Source of the DNA: Salvator merianae
Taxonomy: Eukaryota; Chordata; Lepidosauria; Squamata; Teiidae
Assembly: GCA_003586115.2 (NCBI GenBank)
Contig: QVOM02000112.1
Coordinates: 45,810,743 to 45,874,742 of the forward strand
Length of the DNA: 64,000 nt
Reading direction: 5' to 3'
In this document: positions 48,390 through 62,000 of the stretch, piece after piece
Layout of the letters: every line of letters starts with the position of its first letter
Numbering within the stretch: the first letter of the stretch is position 1
Made by a program: the position numbers and the translations under genes
The notes under the pieces: model-generated
Told to the model about the DNA's origin: nothing
Database searches by the model: none
The model's input: the letters and a program-made list of their open reading frames with translations, nothing else

Positions 48390-49400
48390 CCATTTCCCTA
48401 TTCCCCCTTTACCGGCGCCACAAGCAGCCTCTTAGCCCCAAGAGCCGCGCAAGTTCATTCATTTTTGTGAAGCCGGAAATCCAATCCCAGGCGCCCTTTC
48501 TCTTTTCCAGACGCTTCCCCAGGATCTTGCAAACAAAGTAGTAGTGGAACCTCGCGGAACCACCCACTCCCGATTGGCATTTCCTAATGGAAATGCAATA
48601 AAAGGGAAGTCATTAGAAGTCAACGCCAGATGATGTAAGAACTATTGAACGGCAGGGTTGCGCGCTGCCAGAGGCAACTGTCTCGTTTCCCGTGTGTAAA
48701 TCCCACCCACCCTTTTCCTTCCCCACTGACTCTCACCAGCCCTTGTTGAGAGTCACGCGGTGATATTAAGGGTGGGGCTTGCGGCTTCGGAAGATTCGAT
48801 TTCGGAGTCAGACCGACGCTGAATAGCTGGACGACGAGTCGCAACATAGGCCAGGCAAAGGTCGCGTGCCGGCTTGTTGTTTCTCGGGCGGGCACTTGGA
48901 GCGTCGTTGTGTCACGGCGGTCTGCCGCTGCGCCCCTCTGACCTGGTGAGATTTGTGGTTTAAAAATCATTATGGGCGGCAGGCGGGGACGGTGACGGCG
49001 AAAGGAGGAAAGCAGGGAACCAGATAAAGATCCTAGAAGTTGCGCGAGAAAGTGTTCTTCGTTCAGGCGGTGCTGGTGGACTGTTTTGCCTAGACACGGG
49101 TTTGGAGAAGTTATCTGGTAAGGCGAATCGAAGAAGCAGGAGAACAAGATTGAGATCTGATCTGATTCGGGAGGAGGGAGGAGGACTCGCGTTCTTTTCC
49201 GGGGCTGCAGGCGAAGGAGGAGAAAGCGGGAGTAAGGCATACAAGCTCTCTGCGCACTCCGGGTCAGATGAAAGAGACGCTACCCTCCCGGCTGTTGAAT
49301 TGGTTTATTACAAAGTTTTCCGTTTTTATATATAAATATATGGTGAGGGGAGGAGAGAGAGAGAGGGAAGGAGAGCGAACTGGCGCACTTTCTAGCAGAG
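48390..49400 (+). promoter_or_regulatory. CpG-rich block: candidate promoter and untranslated first exon
   Basis: GC and CpG content rise sharply from about 48400 and fall again after about 49300, with no inverted repeats of the kind seen in the GC-rich MITEs. Two plus-strand donor-like sites are present, CTGACCTG|GTGAGA (intron from 48946) and TTATCTG|GTAAGG (intron from 49118), suggesting alternative ends of a 5' exon. A 206-codon minus-strand frame at 49240-48620 is arginine/proline/serine-rich with no recognisable domain and is probably chance. A vertebrate gene start or lncRNA start is likely; its identity is unknown. Confidence 0.55.
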
Positions 49401-50893
49401 TTACTCTCGCAGAGGTCAGATCAAAAGTTAAGTTCCCCTGAGCGCAGTTCGCTTCTGTCTCGATAGTAAAATGAGGAATTTTGTGCTAGGGAATTGTGCG
49501 TTCTTCAGATCGGGCCTTTTAGAAAGCCGAGAGGGCCGTGGAACAAAAAGAGATTGGAATCAGGGGAAATGACCCAATGCCACGATTAAAGGGAAATGAG
49601 CTAATGAGTTGTGTTCGGGTTTGTTGTTGTTCTGTTGCTTTAAACGCAAAAACTAATTTGGATTTAGACGGTTAACTTCCTTGCATCCGACCGAAAGTAC
49701 TGGGAAGAATGTAAATGCTGCTGTTAATTGAATCCGGAAGTGATGAGGCTTAACGGTAATAATAGCACTAATTCACTATCTGATCACGGGCAGGCATCTT
49801 TCCTTCTCTGAATGAAATGACCTTAAGTAGTCCTTTTTCTTGTTCTCCAAGGCATTCCCCTGCTTTTCGTTTTTTGGTAATGTTAATTGTTTGCTACTGT
49901 TCTTGCTAGCCAATCCATGTCCTGCTTACCAAGCACTTTATGTGTTGTTTCTAGTTTTGCTCTGCCATAGGGAAAAAGGAAGGCATTGTACTTTAGAGTT
50001 TGCTGAAAAAAAGCATGCACATTACTAAATGGCTGCATTCATTTACTTAGTGTTTATTATTCTTCAGGCTACATGTGTGGAAAATCAGTTGTGCTTTTAA
50101 AATGTCTCCAGTGGCAGCTTCAAAGTTTCCACATGTGTGTGCATCTTCATAAAGGTGCAGTTGCTGCATAGTTAAAGTTTAATGTTTGCTTTGATTTGCA
50201 TGAGATTCCAGATGCTCCAAATACAAAAGGCATGTCCATGTATTTTGACCTTGTTCTGCTTTGGGATACACATAATCAGACAACAGATGCCCAGAGATAG
50301 TCTACACATGCTCAGAAGACCTTTTCACAGTGGTCTTGGCACATTCTGAAAGTTTAGACCTGGTAATTGCATACAAGCACACCAAATATACTACAGTGGG
50401 GATTTTTTATTAGTTCACAAGTATATTGACTAGGTAGCAAGTAATATCAATATACCTATTGTGAGGAATAGTTGTTTGGGTGCTTCTGGGGAGCAGATGG
50501 AAAGAGAATGAAAAATTTGTAAAGTTGCACAGGTAAAACATAAAACAGATGGATAGATGAGAGATGGTATGTGTTTCAAGACCCCTCCTATTCCTTAGGG
50601 AGTCTGAATTCTTAGAGAGGCTTGCTAACTCATGGAAAGCAGGTAACATGCCAGATTCATAACATCTTCCCAACCCAAGCCACTGATGGGATCAGATTCC
50701 TCTGTTAACTAAGCAGTGATGCTTTTGGTAGAGGTATAGTTTGCAGATAAATGAGTCTCAATAAGCCTCTCAATGCACTTCCCATGTCAGGGATAAAGAA
50801 AAGAATAAAAGACATTTCTCAATATTTTTCAGGTCAGAGAACTATCTCAGCACTTCCTACCAAACTTGTCTTCGCATTATGCCAGGCACCATT
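49401..50893. other. Downstream of CpG block, no exon recognised
   Basis: Plausibly the first intron of whatever starts at the CpG block. No conserved coding exon seen. Confidence 0.4.
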
Positions 50894-51046
50894 AGCCCTT
50901 TCTGCACTGGACGTTATTCTGGATTATATCCTGGAATAGGAGCCTGCTGTCCACATGCTGGTACAGACTGTAGCAGGTCCCACTTGGAATAGGCAGGCCC
51001 CTATTTCACAATATAATCCAGACTAAAGCCCAGTGCAGAAAGGACC
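50894..51046. mobile_element. MITE family A (copy 5, short)
   Basis: It begins AGCCCTTTCTGCACTGGACG and ends CCCAGTGCAGAAAGGACC, with inverted arms. ATT or CATT lies on both outer sides, a possible target duplication. Confidence 0.75.
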
Positions 51047-54000
51047 ATTGTCTTTGTGCAGGCAGCTGCAATGGAGTTAGCCAGTACTGTAAATGTTTAG
51101 TTGTTTTATGTAGCAATACTGGAAAAATACCAGATATTGAGCAACGTCAAACATGTCAGAAGACTCGATCACTTGGAAGGACCTAAACATGCAAACTGGC
51201 TAAAATCCTTTCTTCCCATTCCAGTCCCTTTTAAATGACTGGCTTAGTCTCCCCACTCAGGCAGCTGATTCTGTCGTTCTATGGTGTGCGTGTAAAATGG
51301 GAGATGAGTGCACTATAGTTTCCAGGGGATACACATGTTACACCCTTCCTACCTACATTTACCATGATGGAACAAAACATGCAGGGACAGTATAACTATT
51401 TACTCAGTTATTCAGCCTCATCTTTATGTCTGTGTCCCAGCCCTTGCCCTAAGGTTTCAGACTGAGTTATAGTATAGTAAAGCAAAAATACTGTGCAAGT
51501 TGCACAGTTATCAGTACTAACAAAATACGAAACCACGGAAACAGAAAATCAAATAAGAGGGAGCAGCATAGAACCTCCTAAAGACCTGATTTTTTTTCCA
51601 GGCTGACTTCTGTGCCTGGAATCTTGGGTCTCAAGTCAGCAGTGCTTAGCTTTGTGCCTTTCAGCAAGTTAGCTCTTTTATAGTACCTTTGGGGGGAAGC
51701 TGAGCTCAGGTAGGTAGGCAAGCAAGCAGGTAAGCAGCCCACTGAGCTCCCAATTCTTTGGTGCCTAGCCCTTAGGCAAGGCAGCTCTTTTACTATGTTT
51801 GAAGAGCAGAGAGAAAGGAAGAGCAAGTGTCAGTACCAAAATGTACTTGAAAGCCTGATACGTAAGAGACAATTGCAAGACTGAACATTTTGCATAAATG
51901 TGAAGAATGAGCAAGTTAAGGCGTGGTTAATTGTTTGACATGATAAGTAGTCTGTGTTCTTAAAGCTTTCTTTAGCCTCTATTTTATTTAATAACTTTTA
52001 TATTCTGCAAAGTAACAATGTTTCCATAGCAAGACACATACACATATACAGACACATTGCACACACATGCAACAAAGGCATACAAAAGATACTTTATTAC
52101 TAAAAATTTACAGCAATTTTTTAGCATTGTGGACTTGAAAGTTCCTAGCTTAAAGGCCTGGGGAAATTAAGTTGCTACCAAAAAGTATAAGGAGGATGTT
52201 CAACTCTCTAAGAAAGATGATCAGTCATATTTCTGGCATTTACATCTGCCTTTCCTTCCAAGAGCCTTAGATGACACACACTATTCTCCTCCCCTGTATT
52301 TTAACTCTGCTGTGGTGCCACCGCTGTAAAGGTCCTTTCTACCCTGGGCATCTCACTTGGTGTGGTAATGGGAGAAGAGCCTATGGAGAAGATGTTGGGG
52401 TTCAGCTATATTTCAGTGCAAAGAGGCAGTTTTGCAGGTGATCAAGTCCTAAGCAATTTAGCGTTTTGATTTTGTCTTAGAAACCATTTGAAAGCTAGTA
52501 ACAGTGAAAATATGCTGGTATCCTATGGACAAATTGCATAGTTCTGTCCACACTCAGCCTGAGATTACCATTTGCCAAACAGAGTGATATGCAGAGCAAT
52601 CTTTAAAGGATGGAGTGGAGATTCTGGTGAAGTTGGGAGATAGAAGGTTGCTTTTCTTCTTTTTGAAATTCCCTTACAACTTATTGGGTGTTATTTGTTT
52701 GTCTTGGTTTTTTCTGTCAGTTTCTTGTTGCTTTCAGAAAGGCTTTAAGGGTGGAGGCCCAGTCAAAGCTGCCTTCAAGAAATCCCAGTTTAATTTATAT
52801 TATGGAGCCTGTTGATGACTGTGAGAATTCTAGAAGGGTAGGTTTGATTTTCTGCTTGAGGTCTCTTCTTGCCAAACCACTTGCAGATATTCATCAAAAG
52901 TTGAACTCAAGTCAGGAGCATCTTTACTTTTTACCATCTGAATAAACTTAAGGACAATTGTACTCTGTCATACATGTACTGTATTTTTTAAATACAGCTT
53001 AAACATTTACAGTTTTCTAACTTTTGATTTTTGACTGCTTTGCTTGTTCATGTATATTTATATCCCCTGCATTCGTCATGTTATCATGCATTTTAAGAGG
53101 TTTGCTGCTTATCTTTACTCTAATTTGTTTTCACTGTTGCTGATCTTATAACTTGTTTTTATAACTGCAGCCTTTGGGTCAAGAGTCAGATATAAATTGA
53201 AACATAAATAAATATTTCGAAGTGTTTACAAACACAGTTCTATCTGTGGTGAGAAAATACAGAGTTTGTTTAACTTTGTGAAGAAGAGTAAACATTTTAA
53301 TTAAGAAACCAAACAAAAGATTAAATTTGGTAGATTACCTTTCAGTTGTCCTTATTGCATTGCCTTTTTACACTTCCAACACACAAGAAGTATGGGGTGG
53401 GGGCTTCTTTCAGATTTGAGTTGTCTCTTTGTTTATATGCTCATGCCTCTTCCCACTCTTTTTAGTGCTGTTTGTTGTCTATGGTGCTTAGCAGTGTAGT
53501 CATCCCTTGTGTAACGTGGTTGTACAGATAAAAGTGATAGAAGTCTCTCTCTTCTTTTTTTTTTAACTAACTACATGTGTGCAAAACCATGCTGCAAAAG
53601 AACACGGCTTGATTATAGTGTTAAAACTGTAAATTCAGTTTAAAGAAGGGTTCCAAGGTAGAAAAAGAGTAGTGCTATCAACCTCTTTTTCTTAACTCAG
53701 CCGTCAAGCTGTATGAAAATGAAAGTGATGGGACTGTAGAACATTTCTATTTACTTGCTGAAAGACTGGTATTATTTAGTGTTTCCTGTCACTGAAATCT
53801 TTTAATCACAGCTAGTTGTTGGAAAAACTCTGTAACTAAGAATCAGCACCTGAGTTTACTTTTTTCCTTCTCCCTCCTAGTCCCATTTTCCTTTTATGAT
53901 ACATATTTTAAGATGAAAACTTCAAGATGCTGTGGAGCAAGAAGCTTCCATCATTCCTCATCACTGGATAGAATAGCAGTGGCTCTTCCTAGTTCAGTAG

Positions 54001-54148
54001 CATCAGGGGGGCCAAAACTGGACCAGCCTTATTTCATATTGTAAACCCAGAGATAGAAACTCTTTTACCACTAGCATTTGTAAGAAATTGTAGACTCCTT
54101 TTCAGCTGTAAAATCAGACATAACCATTCCCAGTAAGGAAGGCTGCTT
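51047..54148. other. Non-coding stretch, no gene seen
   Basis: AT-rich with short repeats. Around 53105-53215 there is a decayed LINE-like tail (CTGCAGCCTTTGGGTCAAG, then an ATAAATAAATA end). A frame at 52615-52815 has no recognisable family. Confidence 0.4.
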
Positions 54149-54212
54149 TATTCTAGAATATCCAAATATAGCAGAATAAGTAAGCAATGTCTGGAGGCAG
54201 CCTTTAGGAGGT
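54149..54212. mobile_element. Half copy of the foldback MITE
   Basis: GGCTGCTTTATTCTAGAATA, then TAGCAGAATAAGTAAGCAATG and TCTGGAGGCAGCC, matches the right half of the element at 27885-27996. Confidence 0.6.
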
Positions 54213-55795
54213 TTTATGGCTGGAGAGTCATTTGTGCACAAATAGAAAGAGGTGTTAAGGGGACGTGGGAATTGATGAGATTACCTGCCAGGAAAATCAG
54301 AATAAATGGGAAAGTTCCTGCAGACAAGTGAAACAATAGGTAGGCTAAGGTTTCTTGTTGCCCAGTACATGTAATCCTTGGACTGAATGAAGAAAAGACA
54401 GCAGAATAGGGCAGCTCCTTGTTTAAAGCTATTAAATATTAAAGCTATTAGAGATACCAGAAAGTATTCATTTCTAGATCACTTGCTGTGCTTTTTGCTG
54501 AGGGTGAGAAAGGTCATAAGTGTGTGATGATGGAAGGGAAACAACACAATTCAAACAGCCAGCTTTGCTATTGCTTTGTGATATGTCATAGGGCATGCTA
54601 GGCACAGTTCCAGATCGAGAAGCATGATGGTTGCTTTACCATGGACCTAGTCTGACTGTATGAGGATTTCCTAGGAGAGTGCAATATAATACACTGCAAT
54701 AAAATATGGCTCTGTGGAATCTGTGCCATTTTCCTGGTAGCAATTGAAAAATGCTTTGTCTAACACAATTTGCGTTCTAGCCTAGAAAAAAAAGACCAAG
54801 AAGAATCTCAGAGTGTCCCTCTGTTCCTTCTATTTTTATATCATTTATATAATGATGCAATGCTATTATAGATGAAAATGTTTCTGGATACAAAATATTG
54901 ACCCTGGCATTTTGAGAGACTTTTTCAATTAAGGCATGTAACATGAAGGAGAAAGTCCTGCTCATGTCACCATGTGCAGTACTGAAGTGTGTCATTTCTA
55001 GGCGAAGCAAATTTTTTTTTTTTCATATAGTCTTACACTTTTAAATATATATATATCAAATAAATGATGCACGAAGTACTATAGGTATAAGAAATTCTGC
55101 CTTTTGGCTGAAATGCCAAGAAAATTAGTTGTGCTTAAACATGTGCTATTGATTTATTCCATATTAATTTCAGTGTGACTAAAGTTGGCATATGGCCCTT
55201 GTATAACACATTTTACTTGTTTAAACATTCTAGTGCATTAGTGCATTTTAGTCTTCATGCAATAATATATTTCATGTGATAACATGCTAAGAACTGTCAA
55301 AATGTGGTCTTAATTTTCTGTGCTGAATCCAGGGAAGATTTTTACCTGATACAGTGCTTTGTATAACATATATTATTACTATTTTCCTCTTGATCAGCAC
55401 CCCTGAACTATTATACCTTTCAGTGCTAGTGTGAAGAAGACTGTTCATAAGCTGTGGTGGGATTTGCAGAGCACATCCACATCCCACCAGAATTTCATGC
55501 AATTCTTTTAAAACACCCACAAGCTGTTTCATAAGAGTCACATGCCTTTTATGCATGTAAAAAGCCTTGCTGTTGTACTGGTAGAAAATACTCTGATACT
55601 CTGTATCAGATAGGGATACCTATAATAGACTCTTGCTTTATTGTTCTAAAATTCTTCAGATTTCTCTAGTCTGGGGATATAGCTGTATTCGTTTGACAAA
55701 CATTGTGTTTCTTACACAAGTAGTAAAGTCTTCAGGACTTTTTCAACAAAATAGTTTGCATGGGTCCTAAATTATAGGTGGCAATAACAATTTAT
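54213..55795. other. Non-coding stretch, nothing recognised
   Basis: No gene or clear repeat recognised. Open frames on the minus strand at 54777-55010 and 55287-55556 show no known domain. Confidence 0.4.
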
Positions 55796-56935
55796 GGAGA
55801 AAGTAAGGGAGTTTCAGAAAACATCTATTTCTGTTTCATTGAGACTAAAGTCTTTGACTGCGTGGATCTTAACAAATTATGGTAAGTTCTTAAAGAGATA
55901 GGAGTACCCAATCACCTTATCTGTGTCTTGAGGAACCTGTATGAAGGTCAAGAAACAACAGTTAAAACCGAGCATGGAACAACTGATTGGTTCAAGATTG
56001 GGAACGGAGTACAACAGAGCTGTATATTGTCATCTGATTTATTTATACAGAGAGTACATTATGAGAAATGCCAGGCTGGATGAAAAGCTGGAATTAAGAT
56101 TGCCAGGAAAAGGAGGAATATCCTCAGATATGCAGACGCTGCCACTCTGATGGCAGAAAGTGAAGAAGAATTAATGAGTCTCTTGATAAGAGTGAAAGAA
56201 GAGAGTGCAAAACCTGATTTGATCTCAACATTAAAAGAAACTTAAGATCACAGCATCTGGTCCCATCACATCCTGGCAAATAGAGGGGGAAGAAATGGAA
56301 ACAGTGTCAGATTTTATTTTCTTGGGCTCAAGGATCACTGCAGTTGATGTCTGCAGCCATGAAATTAAAAGACACTTGCTCCTTGGGAGGAAAGGTGTGG
56401 CAAACCTGGATAGTATTTTAAAAATCAGAGACATCAATTTGCTGACAAGGTCAATACAGGCAAAACTATGGTTTCCCTAGTAGTAATGTATGGCTGTGAG
56501 AGTTGGACTGTAAGGAAGGCTGAGTGCCAAAGAATCATTGTTTTCAAATTTTGGTGCTGGAGAAGACTTTTGAATGTGAGGAGATCAATTCAGTCAATAC
56601 TAAAGAAAGTCAACTTTGCTTGTTCACTGGAAGGACAAATACTGAAGCTCGAATACTTCAGCCACATAATAAGAAGACAGGACTCATTGAAAAAGGCTCT
56701 GATGCTGCGAGAGGTTGAAAGCTAAAGAAGAAGGGGATGGCAGAGAATGAGGTGGATAGCTAGTGTCACAGAAGCAACAAACTTGAGCCTGGGCAAACTT
56801 CAAGAGGCAGTAGAGGACAGAAGTACCTGGCATGTGCTGGTCATGGGATCACAAAGAGTCGGACAAGACTTAATGACTGAACAACAAGAAAAGAACATTT
56901 TTCTGAGCAAAGTAGATGAAGCACAACTTGAATAA
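55796..56935 (+). mobile_element. BovB (RTE) LINE, 3' half
   Basis: Starting inside the reverse transcriptase, frames read SISVSLRLKSLTAW-like/FDCVDLNKLW, VLRNLYEGQETTVKTEHGTT, DWFKIGNGVQQSC, LRYADAATLMAESEEEL, then METVSDFIFLGSRITAV, MYGCESWTVRKAE and RRRGWQRMRW. This is the diagnostic RTE/BovB C-terminus. The catalytic YADD reads YADA at 56129-56140. It ends with the ACTGAACAACAA-type tail near 56890-56935. 5'-truncated, with frameshifts. Confidence 0.92.
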
Positions 56936-57974
56936 TAATAAAAATCCTATGGTATATCAACAGCAATGGGATGTATTCATATGGCTAAAAGCAAAACAAA
57001 TTGTTTAAATATGTTAAATGTTTCTGAGTTTGTCTGTTTCAAAGCAATATAGCAGAAGCATACTAGAGAGAGGAGACAGATTTCCCTTCCATAGAATTGC
57101 AACATCGCATTCTGGAAGCTTATTAAACCTCTAGTAAGAACCTCTGTGTCTGGTAAAGGTTTCCCCTTAGAAGATCCTTTTCATCCCTTCTTGTTTCACT
57201 GTCTCAGTTGTTGGGCAAATGAGAAGGAATATTTTGAATATTTGGACATATTGATGCAGGTGTAGATGGTCCTTCAAATAACTTGAGACCCAACTCATTT
57301 TGGACTTCAAAAATGATGGCAACACTTTGAACTGGGCTCAGAGCAGTTGATTTAATTAACTATTAGTTAACCATAGTCTGAACTAGCTAATCTTTTCAAG
57401 GCTACTTTAAAGTCAGACACACAGAGAATATATTATTCTCTAGACAGGGCAACAGCTGAAGCTCCTGATGCTTACTTCTACTATATTGGCAAGCATAGTT
57501 TGCAGTCTAAAGGAAATCTGAAACTGCAAATGCAGGCTTTCCATGAAAATGCCTCCCATCCAAGGTTAACTCTAACTAACTTCTGGAGCTGGTAGTTTCT
57601 ATCTGAAGTACCTCCCTCTTCCTGCCATTCAGCCTCAGTTTGTCAGTCCTTGTTGATTTCAGAAATGTCTTTGAGCACCAGCATAAGACTTCTGTAGCCT
57701 CGCTGGGATTAGAAGATGGACATATGAGAGAATCAGCTGCATTCTGGGAGCCCCACAGCCCAAAGTCTAGGTAATCTCCCCCATCAATTCCATGAAGATT
57801 ACCTCAAGGCAGAATGGTGTCCCCCAGATGTGCAGACATTAGCTTTCATCACGCAACAGCACTGACATATTGGTTAGGAGCTTATTATTCAGCAATGTCT
57901 GAGAAGTGCTAGATTGGCTATCTATAATGCAGACTGTCCCCCATACTCTTCACTATGTCAGACTATTCCAGCCC
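56936..57974. other. Non-coding stretch, nothing recognised
   Basis: Unique-looking sequence, no gene seen. Confidence 0.4.
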
Positions 57975-58075
57975 TGGCAGTGCAGATGGCCACCGCACCA
58001 TATGGTTGGTTTCACCTTAGAATGGTAGAATTCTACTATTCTAAGGTAGAAAGTGCAGACAGGCCCTCTGTTTGA
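57975..58075. mobile_element. Small hairpin MITE remnant
   Basis: CACCTTAGAATGGTAGAATT and its mirror AATTCTACTATTCTAAGGT fold on each other; the right side ends AAAGTGCAGACAGGCCC. The inner CACCTTAGAATGG is shared with the left end of the element at 41731. Confidence 0.55.
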
Positions 58076-58109
58076 ACATGATTGCCAACAAGAGTGCCTA
58101 TTCCCCACT

Positions 58110-58755
58110 ATGGCTGGTCTGACAGCTAAGGCTCCTTCTAGATAGAGATGATTTGGCTACAGTTTTCCATTCTCTGGTAACTTCCAGACTGGATGATTAT
58201 AATGCGCTCTATATGGGGCTACCGTTGGAAACTGCAGCTGGTGCAGAATACAGCTGCTAGCCTGCTGACCAGATGCACATCATGCTGGTCTTAAAAGAGC
58301 TTCACTGACTGCCAATTTGCTGCCTAGCCCAATTCAAGGTGTTAACCTTAACTCATAAGGCCTTAAATGACTTGGGCCCCAAATATCTAAAGGAACACCT
58401 TCTTCCATATTGACTTGCCCATGCCTTAAGATCTGTAGGGGATGTCCTGCTGGTTGTACCATCACTGACAGTAGCAAAAGGAGTGGGCACCTGGGATACG
58501 GCCTTCTCAGTGATGGCTCCCAGACTATGGAATAGTCTGCATCATGCACCTTCACTTTATATGCTTAGGAAAGCAGTGAAGATGCACTTCTTTGCCCTGG
58601 CCTTTGACTAAAGAAGGAAACAGCTTTTCCTCCTCATTTTCAGACACTGTTATTGTTTTAGTATGGTCATTTTATATTGGTTTTTAATGTTGTAACCCAC
58701 CTTAAGACCTTCAGGTATAGGGCGGGATAAAAATGCAAATAATAAATAAGTCAGA
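58110..58755 (+). mobile_element. L2-like LINE 3' end
   Basis: Decayed frames read TSRLDDYNALYMGLPLET-like, LQLVQNTAASLLTRC-like, Y-KALNDLGPKYLKEHLLPY-like and a L-WNSLHHAPSL-like end. The 3' UTR has AACCCACCTTAAGACCTTC, GGTATAGGGCGGGATAAAAA and an AATAAATAA tail. Order and motifs fit L2; stops make it inactive. Confidence 0.8.
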
Positions 58756-59059
58756 AAGCTGAGAAGCTATAGCCATTTGATAGTTGTAACTGCCTTTACA
58801 ACCAAAAACAGCCATCCATTTGGGCAAGTTTGGCCCTATTTAACATCTGGAGAGGCAGCCAGCTGTTGATAAAGGAAAGAAAAAGGAATGGTATTAAGTG
58901 AACTCCCCCAGCAAGCTCCCAGCAATAGCCCTTTCCTTCTAACTGTGATTATATGGTGCTTTGCCAGGATTAAGGGACTTGGGCATACCAATGATCCTTT
59001 GGATTATGCCATTGGAAGGCAGAACTTCCAAGAGGGTCACCCAAGGCAGAAGGTAAAAG

Positions 59060-62000
59060 GTGAGATGCTGCAATAAAAGCTACCACCCCTATTGGGCAGC
59101 AGCAGTACAGGATAGTGTTATACACTGTGCAGAAGAAGGCTTTGGTAAACCACTTCTGTACTTGTTTACAAAGAAAGCCTTGTGGATGGGCAAACTAGAC
59201 TGAATGAGATAGTACTAGAAGTTAAGTCCCTAAGGTCAGAAAGTACCTATAGTGCTACTGAGGAAGAGCTAAGGATTATTCCAAGTACCGACTGATATTT
59301 ATGGCACAGCTAGATCAAAGCCTTACCAGCTCCAGAAGTTACCAGAAAGGAAATTACTCACCATAAGAGCATGGAATGTATGAAGTTTGAATGAAGGGAA
59401 GCTAGAATTAGTAAAGAGGGAAATGAATTGTTTGAATCTGGATATTTTGCTCGTGAGTGAATTGACGTGGACTGCCAGTGTACATTTCCAGTCAGAACAA
59501 TGTACAGTAGGCTATTCGGGAAAGGAAGGGTTAAGGAGAATTGCAGTGTTGCCATAACAGTAAAGAACAAAACTGGCAGGATTGCTTGTAATGCGTTGAG
59601 TAATCAAGTAATTTCATTTAGGTTTGGGGGACAGCAGAAGATGAAACTGATAAGTTCTGTGATCAAGTCCAGAGTGAAATAAATAGCACCTGTAAGCAGG
59701 CTGGACTGTTGGTGCCTGGAATGTCAAAGTGGGAAATGTTTGAGAGAGGAAGGCAGTCCGACCATACAGCCTTGGCAGTAGGAATGGGTCTGAAGAGTTG
59801 CTCACTTATTTCTGTGAGCCCAATGACTTCTTAATAGCAAATATGTCTTACAATCACCACAGCTGGCGGCTTGTACACTTGGACATCACCAAATGGACTT
59901 TACAGGAATCAGATTGATTAGGGAGAATAGATGGAAGAATTGTTTTCTGACTGTGGATACACAACCAAGAGGAGACTGTGGGACAGGTCATGAGCTCCTC
60001 ATGAGTAAGATCTTGACAAAGTTAAAGAAGAATAGTAAAGCCATGGTACTACCAAAATTTGATCTAGAAGATATTCCAGCTAGAAGATTGTGCTAGGAAT
60101 TGTTTTGAGACACTGAACCTAATTGATGGAGAACCAGATGAACTGTAGCTAGAAGCTAAAGAGATAATCACAGAGGAGTTGGGGAGACAACTAAAGAAGC
60201 TAAACAAGAAAGGAAAGCCATAATGGATGTCAGCTGGCACAGAAGAAATAGTGATCAGTTGAAGAGCAGCAAAATGGGGATAGTGGAATATTAGGCAAAG
60301 AAAGTGGGGAGCAAATAGGAAAGAATCATGTATTAGTAACCTTCCGTATGTATTAGGTTAGGTCAGGGGGGTGCGTTCATCAGGGGAGGTGGGGTATTTT
60401 CATGTATTGTTTTGGTTTGTTTTGATTTCATAAAATAAATAATTTATATTTATGAAAAAATTTAAAAAATAAAGTAAGTAATTATCAAATTTAGAAAAAG
60501 ATTAAAAAATAAAAAAAGGAGAAGTGCATCAAAATGACAAGTGGGAAGAGAGCATGTAATGGAATTAAATAGAGAAATTCAGAGATCTGTTAGAAGAGAT
60601 AAGGAGGAGTACTGTGATAATATTTGCCAAGAAATGGAAGAAGAGGCTGGAAAAGGAAGAACTAGATCTGTGTTTAAAAAGATTAGAAAGCTGAAGAGAA
60701 AATTTTGCTCTCTAATTGGTCATTTTAAAGATGCACCTGAACAGATGATAAATGATAGGGGCAAAATGAGGAAAAGATGGAAAGATTATACTGAAAAATT
60801 CTGTAGAAGAGACAGTAATATTCAGGATACTCTGGATGAGCTTGATTATGTTCAGCAACCCATGGTCATGGAATCTGAAGTTAGATCTTCCTGAGGAGGA
60901 AGACTGCAGGAATTGATAGAATTGCAATAGAAGTTGTACAGGCAGTGCAAGAAGAAATAGTTGAGTGCTAAATAGTATTTGTCAACAGGTTTGAAAAACC
61001 ATTCAGTGGCCAGTTGATTGGAAGCGATCAGTATTATATGTACTGATACCCAAAAGAGAAAATCTGACTGATTGCTCCAGTTGCCGTATCATCTCTCTTA
61101 TCTCACATCTGAATAAGGTCATGCTAAAGATCATTCAAAACAGATTGCTATCTTATATAGAAAGAGGACTACTGGGTAAAAGACTGATTTTAGTAGAGGT
61201 GGGGACCTAGAGATATCATTGCTGATATCAGATGAATTCTGGAAAAAACAAAAGACTTTCAGAAGGAAGTACATATGTGTTTTGATTACAGGAAATCTCT
61301 TGATTGTGTTGATCATGTTAAATTGTGGAAAGTTTTAAGAAAGATGGTCATTTTGGAATACCTGACGATACTCATGAGGAACCTTTATAATGACCAATGC
61401 CGCGTTCCGACGCGGCATTTGACCAGTTTACAGGCTGTCTTCAGTTCCCCCTGGCCCGACATGATCTTGCTGTTCCGTAGTCTTTCTGGACTAAATTGGC
61501 AAAATCCGGACTACTTTGTATTCGAATTTAATGAGTTCTCAAGCCGTTCCAGATCGCTAGCCCCCTTTACTTTGCGATGTGGGGACGGGGAAGGAGACTA
61601 TTTGGGAGGGACCGTACTTTTTTGGGGGCGTGCAGAGGGAGGGATCCCCATTTTGTGCCGTCCAATGACAGACTTTGTGGGTGAGCAGGAAGTGCAGTAG
61701 TTTCCTCTGCCTCCATTATCCCCCCTTCCGTCGCTGCCAAGGAAAAAGAAACCGTCCTCCTTTTTACTTGCTAAGCTGCGGTTCTTCCTCTTTCTTTATC
61801 CCCCGTTTGGCACTGCCAGGAAGAAATTAAAGGCTTCCTCCACTTCCATCTGCTCTTTAAACCAAAAAAGAAGCTGCACCTGTTTGGGGTTGCAGTCCTC
61901 TTTCCCCAGCAAAGAACCCACTCAAGATGAGTTTTGCCGTCTGCGGATGTCTCGGGGGGGGGGGGGATGAGGCAGGGTCCATTTGCTGGCGATGAACTGC

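Noticed and set aside
48620..49240. 206-codon open frame on the minus strand in the CpG-rich block
   Set aside because: High GC lowers stop frequency; the translation is Arg/Pro/Ser-rich with no domain I recognise, and other frames over the same bases are also open. More likely 5' exon or promoter DNA.
61275..61700. 141-codon frame starting with a reverse-transcriptase-like stretch
   Set aside because: A chimera: the first 40 or so codons are BovB, the rest is the unrelated insert read by chance.
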